The translations under genes were made by a program, and so were the position numbers. The notes beneath the pieces were generated by a model. That model saw only the letters and a program-made list of their open reading frames with translations, was not told where the DNA came from and ran no database searches. A stretch of 64,000 nucleotides of DNA, from NCBI RefSeq assembly GCF_013391105.1, contig NZ_CP058335.1:3286001-3350000 (forward strand), read 5' to 3'. Shown here one piece after another: positions 59,239 through 64,000 of the stretch. Source of the DNA: Natronomonas salina. Lineage in GTDB: Archaea > Halobacteriota > Halobacteria > Halobacteriales > Haloarculaceae. Positions within the stretch are counted from its first letter, which is position 1; every line of letters begins with the position of its first letter.

Positions 59239-60897
59239 TCACTCCTCGCGGCGCTCCCGGAGGTTCTGCCGGGTGAACTGCGGCTGGGTGCGGATGCCGC
59301 GGCGCTCCTTGAACGCTCGCCACAGCAGGAACGCCAGCACCGTCGAGAACGCGACCGTCACGAGCGAGGCCTCCAGGGTCGCGAAGGCGTACAGCACCGC
59401 CGAGGAGACGATGGTCGAGGCCAGCAGCGCCCCGAGGACGAGCCGCTTCGTTTGCTGCTGGAGGGTGCGTTCCTCGTCGGAGAGTGCGACCTCGACGGTG
59501 AGGTCGCCGCGGTTGACCCGGTCGAGGGTGTCCTCCAGTTTCGGCGGGACACGGACCAGCGACTCCCCGAGGTCGCGGACCTCCTCGGCGCGGTCCTCGA
59601 CGTAGCCGCGGGCGCTCTCCTCGATGAACCCCTGCTGGCGGAGGTAGTCGGTCGCCACCTCGATGAAGTCGAATTCGGGGTCGAGCGTCACGCAGACGCC
59701 CTCGACGACCGTCGCCACCCGGAGGACGAGCGCGAGGTTCGGCGGCAGCCGCAGCGGGAACTCGTAGATGGTGTCCTCGACCTGCTGGATGATCTGCTGG
59801 ACGCGGTACTGCTCGATGTCCTCGCCGCGGGCGTCGGCGATGGCCAGCTCCATCACGTTCGACATCACCTCGCGGTCGGCCTGCGGCGACAGCGTCCCCA
59901 TCTCGACGAGCGTATCGAGGATCTCGTCGGTGTCCTGGCGGGCGATGGCCATGTAGAACTCGACGATCTTCTCCTGGATGAACGGGTCCACGCGGCCCGA
60001 CATCCCGAAGTCGTAGAAGACGATGGTGCCGTCGTCCTGCACCGCGAGGTTGCCGGGGTGGGGGTCGGCGTGGAAGACGCCGTCCTCGATTATCATCTGG
60101 AGGTACGCCTCCTGTAGGGTCCGGGCGAGGGCGGTACGGTCGACCCCGAGAGCGTCCAGGTCCGTCAGTTCCGAGATCTTCGTCCCCCGGACGTACTCCA
60201 TCGTCAGCACGCGCCGCGTCGACAGCTCCGGGACCGCGTTCGGCACCCGGACCCGGGGTTCGTCGGCGAGGTTCTCGCCGATCTCTTCGAGCATCCGGCG
60301 CTCTCGCTCGTAGTCCATCTCCTGGCGGATGACGCGGTCGAACTCGTCGGCGAGCGTCTCCAGGGAGAACGACCGGGTCTCGTCGACGAACCGCATCAGC
60401 AGCGGCAGCGACCACCGGATCACCCGGAGGTCGGCCTCGACGAGCGCCTCGATGCCCGGCCGCCGGATCTTCACGGCGACCTGCCGACCCTCGTACTCCG
60501 CGACGTACACCTGCCCGAGGCTGGCGCCGCTGATGGCCGTCGGCTCGAAGTCGTCGAACGTCGCCTCGACGGGGCCGAGGTCGCCCTCGAGAACCTGCTT
60601 CGCCTCCTCCCACGGCGCCGGCGGGACGTCGTCCTGCAGGCGCTCGAACTCGTCGATGTACTCCGGCGGGAGGACGTCGGGGCGGGTCGACAGCAGCTGG
60701 CCCAGCTTGATGAACGTCGGCCCCAGCCGGAGCATCGAGTCGAGCAGCGACCGGGCGCGCTCCCGGCGGGTCTCGGAGGTGACCGTCCGGCTCGGGCCGA
60801 ACAGCAGGAACCGGTTGCGGTCCCGCGCGTAGGCGAACAGCAGCGGCAGGAACTGGTAGGCGACGACGAAGAAGCGGCGGTACGCGCGGAGCGTCAC
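59239..60897 (-). CDS. UbiB/ABC1 family atypical kinase
   Basis: The 552-aa protein has the ABC1/UbiB signature KLGQLLSTRPDVLP (KxGQ), a nucleotide loop with GASLGQVYVAEY, the catalytic DPHPGNL and the metal-binding FYDFGMSGR. Two C-terminal membrane helices end the protein (about 495-535). UbiB-like ATPases support quinone/isoprenoid lipid synthesis or lipid distribution, and in haloarchaea probably menaquinone. GTG 60897 is the start. It follows hsp20 by 95 bp on the same strand. Confidence 0.91.
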   Translation of the reverse strand: MTLRAYRRFFVVAYQFLPLLFAYARDRNRFLLFGPSRTVTSETRRERARSLLDSMLRLGPTFIKLGQLLSTRPDVLPPEYIDEFERLQDDVPPAPWEEAKQVLEGDLGPVEATFDDFEPTAISGASLGQVYVAEYEGRQVAVKIRRPGIEALVEADLRVIRWSLPLLMRFVDETRSFSLETLADEFDRVIRQEMDYERERRMLEEIGENLADEPRVRVPNAVPELSTRRVLTMEYVRGTKISELTDLDALGVDRTALARTLQEAYLQMIIEDGVFHADPHPGNLAVQDDGTIVFYDFGMSGRVDPFIQEKIVEFYMAIARQDTDEILDTLVEMGTLSPQADREVMSNVMELAIADARGEDIEQYRVQQIIQQVEDTIYEFPLRLPPNLALVLRVATVVEGVCVTLDPEFDFIEVATDYLRQQGFIEESARGYVEDRAEEVRDLGESLVRVPPKLEDTLDRVNRGDLTVEVALSDEERTLQQQTKRLVLGALLASTIVSSAVLYAFATLEASLVTVAFSTVLAFLLWRAFKERRGIRTQPQFTRQNLRERREE

Positions 60898-60992
60898 CGC
60901 GGCGACACCTCTCCGTCGTCGTCGTCACCGTCGGCGACCCCGCGCGGCGAACCCGGGAGGAGGGACTTGTCAGTCATCGGTCGGGCCCCCCG

Positions 60993-61340
60993 TCACGAGA
61001 CGGGGATGCGTTGCCCGCCGTCGTCGTCCGACTTCGGCAGCTCGAGGGTGAGGACGCCCTTCTCGATGTGGCCGTCGGCGTCCGCGCCGGTCGCGTCCGG
61101 GGGCAGCGGCAGCTCGGCGTCGAGGAACAGCGCGCGCTCCTCCGAGACGTACTGGAACTCCGTCGGGAACGCCTTCTCCCGGCGGGCCTCGATGCGGAGC
61201 CGCCCGTCGTCGAGGGTGACGTCGACCGTGTCGGCGGTCGCGCCGGGCAGGTCGATGACGAGGAGGTAGGCGTCGTCGCTCTCCAGCAGGTCGGCGAACA
61301 CCGTCTCGGGCAGTTCCCCCAGCGCCTCGCGCAGTTGCAT
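60993..61340 (-). CDS. Small heat-shock protein (Hsp20)
   Basis: This 115-aa alpha-crystallin-type chaperone has an alpha-crystallin domain of residues ~15-100 (AYLLVIDLPGATADTVDVTL, then LFLDAELPLP and VLTLELPK) with a short C-terminal arm. Length is short for the family, with little N-terminal region. ATG 61340 has a TATA-like CTTTAACG about 27 nt upstream on the minus strand. It sits upstream of the UbiB-family gene. Confidence 0.92.
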   Translation of the reverse strand: MQLREALGELPETVFADLLESDDAYLLVIDLPGATADTVDVTLDDGRLRIEARREKAFPTEFQYVSEERALFLDAELPLPPDATGADADGHIEKGVLTLELPKSDDDGGQRIPVS

Positions 61341-61466
61341 GCCCGGAGATAGTGTCGCGGGCTCGTTAAAGGCCCCGGTGGCGGCCAGCCGGCGCCGCGG
61401 GCGTCGACAGTTCAGGGCTCGAAACGGTGCGAAGTTCCAGTAGTGATACGTCAGTACAGAGGGACG

Positions 61467-61739
61467 ATGGCTGGAGCGAGTCGCTCGGCCGCCGCCGAGT
61501 TCGTCGAGGTGGCGGTCCACAACGAGGGTCGGTCGGCCGCCGACGTCAGGGTCCTCGTCCACGGCGACAGCGTCGTCGTCCACTCGATGGCCCTCGAGTG
61601 CGGCGAGACCGACACGCTGTCGGCGCCGACCGGCGCGGCCGTCGAGGTCCACTCGCCGGCCGGCACGGCCACCGCCCTGGCCTCGATCGGCGCGTTCTTC
61701 GTCGTCCGCGACGGCCGCGTCCTCGTCTCCAGCGACTGA
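61467..61739 (+). CDS. Haloarchaeal beta-rich protein, unknown function
   Basis: This 90-aa acidic protein is made of alternating strands (VEVAVHNEGRSAADVRVLV, then DSVVVHSMALECGE, then FFVVRDGRVLVSS), like an immunoglobulin-type or CARDB-like single domain without signal peptide. ATG 61467 is the likelier start; GTG 61443 is also in frame and would add 8 residues. It lies 57 bp before moeA on the same strand, so co-transcription is possible. Function is unknown. Confidence 0.65.
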   Translation: MAGASRSAAAEFVEVAVHNEGRSAADVRVLVHGDSVVVHSMALECGETDTLSAPTGAAVEVHSPAGTATALASIGAFFVVRDGRVLVSSD

Positions 61740-61796
61740 CCCGGGACGGCCGTCCCGGCGCGACCCTTTTTCATCCCCGCACCCCGAGGGGCGGGT

Positions 61797-63005
61797 ATGG
61801 ACGACGTCCGCGAGTCGGGATTCAAGGAGCGGACCCGCGTGGCCGAGGCCCGCGAGCGCCTGCTCGACGTCCCGCCAATCGAGCGCGCCGAGCGGGTCTC
61901 GCTGTCGGCCGCCGACGGCCGCACGCTGGCGGAACCAGTCGACGCCGCCCGGAACGTGCCCCACTACCCCCGCGCCGCGATGGACGGGTGGGCGGTCCGC
62001 GCCGAGGACACCTTCGGCGCCTCCGACCGCTCGCCGGCGGTCCTCCGGCCCGCCGAGTCGCCGGCCTCGGGGGCCGCCGTCCGCGTCCACACCGGGAGCG
62101 AACTCCCGGAGGGCGCCGACGCCGTGGTGATGGTCGAGCAGACAGATCAGGTCGGACGGGAACTCGAGGTCTTCGACGCCGTCGCCGAAGGGGAGAACGT
62201 CGCGCCGGTCGGCGAGGACGTCGAGGCCGGCCAGCGGCTCTACGAACCGGGCCACCGGCTCCGACCGTCGGACCTCGGACTGCTGAAGGGGACGGGCCTC
62301 GACACCGTCGAACTCGTCGCCGAGCCGGAGGTCGCCGTGATCCCGACGGGCGAGGAACTGGTGCAGTCGGACCCCGAGCCCGGCGAGGTGGTGGAGACGA
62401 ACCGGTTCACCGTCTCCCGGCTGGCCGAGCGCTGGGGCGCCGACGTGAAGCGTCGCCCCATCGTCACCGACGACCGCGAGGCGCTCCGGGCGGCCGTCCA
62501 GCGGGACCTCACCCGCGACGTCGTCGTCACGACCGGGGGCTCCTCGGTCGGCGAGCGCGACCTGATACCCGAGGTGGTCGACGACCTCGGCGAGGTGTTC
62601 GTCCACGGCGTCGCGCTGAAGCCCGGCCACCCGGTCGCGTTAGGTCGCGTCGAGGGCGTGACGGTCGTGATGCTGCCGGGCTACCCCGTCGCCGCCATCG
62701 TCAACGCCGTCCAGTTCCTCCGGCCGCTGATCAAGCACCTCGGCCGGATGCCGGCCGAGCCGCTGCCGACCCGGGAGGCCACGCTGACCCGGAAGATCAG
62801 GAGCGAGCCGGGCGTCAAGACGTTCGTCCGCGTTCAACTGGACGAGACGGCGGACGGTCTCGAGGCGACGCCCACGCGAGCGAGCGGGTCGGGCGTCCTC
62901 TCCAGCGTCGCGCTCGCGGACGGGTGGGTAGTCGTCGAGGAACAGCGCGAGGGCGTCCCCGAGGGCGAGACCGTGACCGTCGAGAACTGGGAGTACAACC
63001 AGTAG
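61797..63005 (+). CDS. moeA: Molybdopterin molybdenumtransferase MoeA
   Basis: The 402-aa protein inserts molybdenum (or tungsten) into adenylated molybdopterin. MoeA landmarks are MDGWAVRAED near residue 62, HTGSELPEGADAVVMVE, the active-site TTGGSSVGERDL at about residues 243-254, and PGHPVALGRVEG. The presence of a tungsten aldehyde oxidoreductase in the same window makes a W-pterin role plausible. The GGS pocket replaces the usual GGVS. Related haloarchaeal MoeA copies exist in pairs, and the partner is not here. Confidence 0.93.
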   Translation: MDDVRESGFKERTRVAEARERLLDVPPIERAERVSLSAADGRTLAEPVDAARNVPHYPRAAMDGWAVRAEDTFGASDRSPAVLRPAESPASGAAVRVHTGSELPEGADAVVMVEQTDQVGRELEVFDAVAEGENVAPVGEDVEAGQRLYEPGHRLRPSDLGLLKGTGLDTVELVAEPEVAVIPTGEELVQSDPEPGEVVETNRFTVSRLAERWGADVKRRPIVTDDREALRAAVQRDLTRDVVVTTGGSSVGERDLIPEVVDDLGEVFVHGVALKPGHPVALGRVEGVTVVMLPGYPVAAIVNAVQFLRPLIKHLGRMPAEPLPTREATLTRKIRSEPGVKTFVRVQLDETADGLEATPTRASGSGVLSSVALADGWVVVEEQREGVPEGETVTVENWEYNQ

Positions 63006-63327
63006 ACCGTGCGACTGGGTGGCAGACGCGCTCCGGCCGTCCGTCAGGAGTAGCGGCAACATTTCGGCTGTCCTCCGATTCTCCGCGACACCAGTCGGTG
63101 ATGAAACCGCCGCCTGACCCAAAGCCGATGCCGTGGATGGACGCGTAGCGACAGTGGGGGCGGTAGCGAAGTCTCCTGCCTGAAGAGGGGGCGGTCGCGT
63201 GCTGGGTTCCGAATGGGAGAGACCCCCTGTCGCACCAAGCGGAGAATATTGCTCTTTCCGAGATGAGTGAGGAATAATTGCGGGTTGACGAGCCCATACA
63301 AGAGGGTAGTGAATAGAGAAGGTCCAA
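63006..63327. other. Intergenic region upstream of the PstS-like gene
   Basis: I see no gene. The right half is noticeably more AT-rich than the surroundings (e.g. GAATATTGCTC near 63246 and GAATAATTGC near 63274). It probably holds the promoter of the binding-protein gene. Open frames on both strands lack family resemblance. No terminal repeats or transposase fragment were recognised. Confidence 0.4.
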
Positions 63328-64000
63328 TGACACGACGGTATTCACGACGGTCTGTGGTTCAGTTCGCTGGTGCGGGGACGGTCGCTGCACTGGCTGGCTG
63401 TACCGGCGGCGGCGACAGCGGTGATGCGGTCAGGATCTCCGGCGGCGTCGGGCCGCTGCCGATGGTAGAGGTGTGGGCGGACCTCTACGAGGAGGAGCAC
63501 GACACGACGTTCGACATCTCCGGCGGCGGCACCGGCGTCGGGGTCTCGGACGTCCTGAACGGGCAGGTCGACATCGCGATGATGGGTCGGGAACCCCAGC
63601 AGGAGGAGAACGACCAGGGGCTGTTCGCCGTCCCGATGCTGATCGACACCGTGGTCGCCACGGTCAACGAGAACAACCCGGTCCTCGACGAGATCCAGTC
63701 GCAGGGGCTCACCCGCGAGGACCTCGAGGCCATCTTCACGCGGGAGGTCACTACCTGGGGCGAGGTCGTCGGCACCGACGCCGACGAGGAGATCGTCGTC
63801 TACGGTCGATCGGACGCCTCCGCGGCCTACAAGAAGTGGGGCGACTTCCTGGGCGGCGAGGACGGCGCGTACACCGAGAGCGAACTCGAGGACCTCGCCG
63901 ACGCGAACCACAACGGCGACCAGCCGGTCGCCGAGGCCGTCGGCAGCAACGAGAACGCCATCTCGATGAACAACATCAACTACGTCTACGACCTCTCCAG
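63328..64000 (+). CDS. PstS-like ABC transporter binding lipoprotein, 3' part outside the window
   Basis: The first 224 codons are present. A Tat signal (SRRSVVQFAGAG) leads to a lipobox with Cys25 (LAGC). The mature part matches phosphate-type binding proteins: GGVGPLPMVEVWADLYEEEH, GGGTGVGVSDVLNGQVDIAM and IFTREVTTWGEVVG, ending at ISMNNINYVYDLS near the window edge. PstS-type receptors bind phosphate, with related ones for sulfate-like oxyanions. The rest of an importer operon would follow to the right. Confidence 0.88.

Noticed and set aside
60993-62630. Long upstream extension of the Hsp20 frame
   Set aside because: Antisense to moeA; the Hsp20 homology starts at ATG 61340, which has its own TATA-like box.
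63006-63327. Remnant of an insertion sequence upstream of the PstS-like gene
   Set aside because: Composition is somewhat AT-rich, but I found no transposase similarity, no terminal inverted repeats and no target-site duplication.
1-64000. tRNA or rRNA genes
   Set aside because: I looked for T-arm-like GGTTC-type motifs with cloverleaf context and for rRNA blocks and found none I could support; a tRNAscan run would be decisive.

Overview
The window is a 64 kb piece of chromosome from an extremely halophilic archaeon (class Halobacteria). The signs are very high GC (roughly 70% by eye), strongly acidic proteins, GTG and leaderless starts with an AT-rich TATA-like box about 27 nt upstream, Tat lipoprotein signals, and lineage markers: HTH_10/Bat regulators, a HalOD1 protein, DUF5305, DUF1102, DUF63, archaeal DnaG, RaSEA and type II methionine aminopeptidase. 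I cannot name a genus. I recognised no rRNA, tRNA, CRISPR array or intact insertion sequence. Most of the window looks like ordinary core chromosome with a few accessory spots.

Layout. 1-1106 is the N-terminal part of a blue-light LOV-GAF-Bat regulator. 1416-4502 is a heme operon (fused AhbA/AhbB siroheme decarboxylase, SirC, HemA). 4578-7088 holds small proteins, a cold-shock protein and an active cis-prenyltransferase. 7103-7414 is a six-copy 52-bp tandem repeat next to a cis-prenyltransferase paralogue that lacks the catalytic motif, divergent from a DUF92 membrane protein. 9828-16617 has DnaG, a CsaA-like tRNA-binding protein, a DUF3311/sodium-solute symporter pair, a PGF-pre-PGF surface protein and a HFX_2341-type regulator. 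16694-20153 has an SRPBCC protein, a tungsten aldehyde ferredoxin oxidoreductase and a VanZ-like protein. 20309-23846 is a probable secretion/filament locus: DUF5305 protein, two TasA/DUF1102-like secreted proteins and a SipW-type signal peptidase. It is followed by a large REC-PAS-GAF-Bat-HTH regulator (23946-26288).

26344-32292 holds RaSEA (archaeosine synthesis) and a complete sugar ABC importer. 32299-34367 has purQ, purS and the divergent purU, which has a 13-codon upstream ORF. 34379-36255 is an iron-type ABC permease behind a 22-bp perfect inverted repeat resembling a DtxR/IdeR iron box. 36256-45822 is mostly minus-strand genes: purC, DUF2298 protein, thymidylate kinase, nucleoside phosphorylase, a HAD hydrolase, a PfkB kinase and DUF63. 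45918-61340 carries map, HIT, CDF transporter, MtaB, a PQQ-like lipoprotein, deoC, an MBL hydrolase, phosphoglycolate phosphatase, a membrane histidine kinase, a GTPBP1-like GTPase, a HAD hydrolase, an aminotransferase, a UbiB-family kinase and Hsp20. The window ends with moeA and the first two thirds or so of a PstS-like lipoprotein.

Sites most worth a second look: the filament-like locus with its AT-rich subunit gene (20309-23846); the pair of cis-prenyltransferases with DUF92 and the hairpin repeats that carry a copy of the uppS2 gene end (5506-9447); the iron box whose predicted leaderless ATG reads in frame into the permease (34379-34651); the purU upstream ORF; and the complete LOV photosensor at the left edge.
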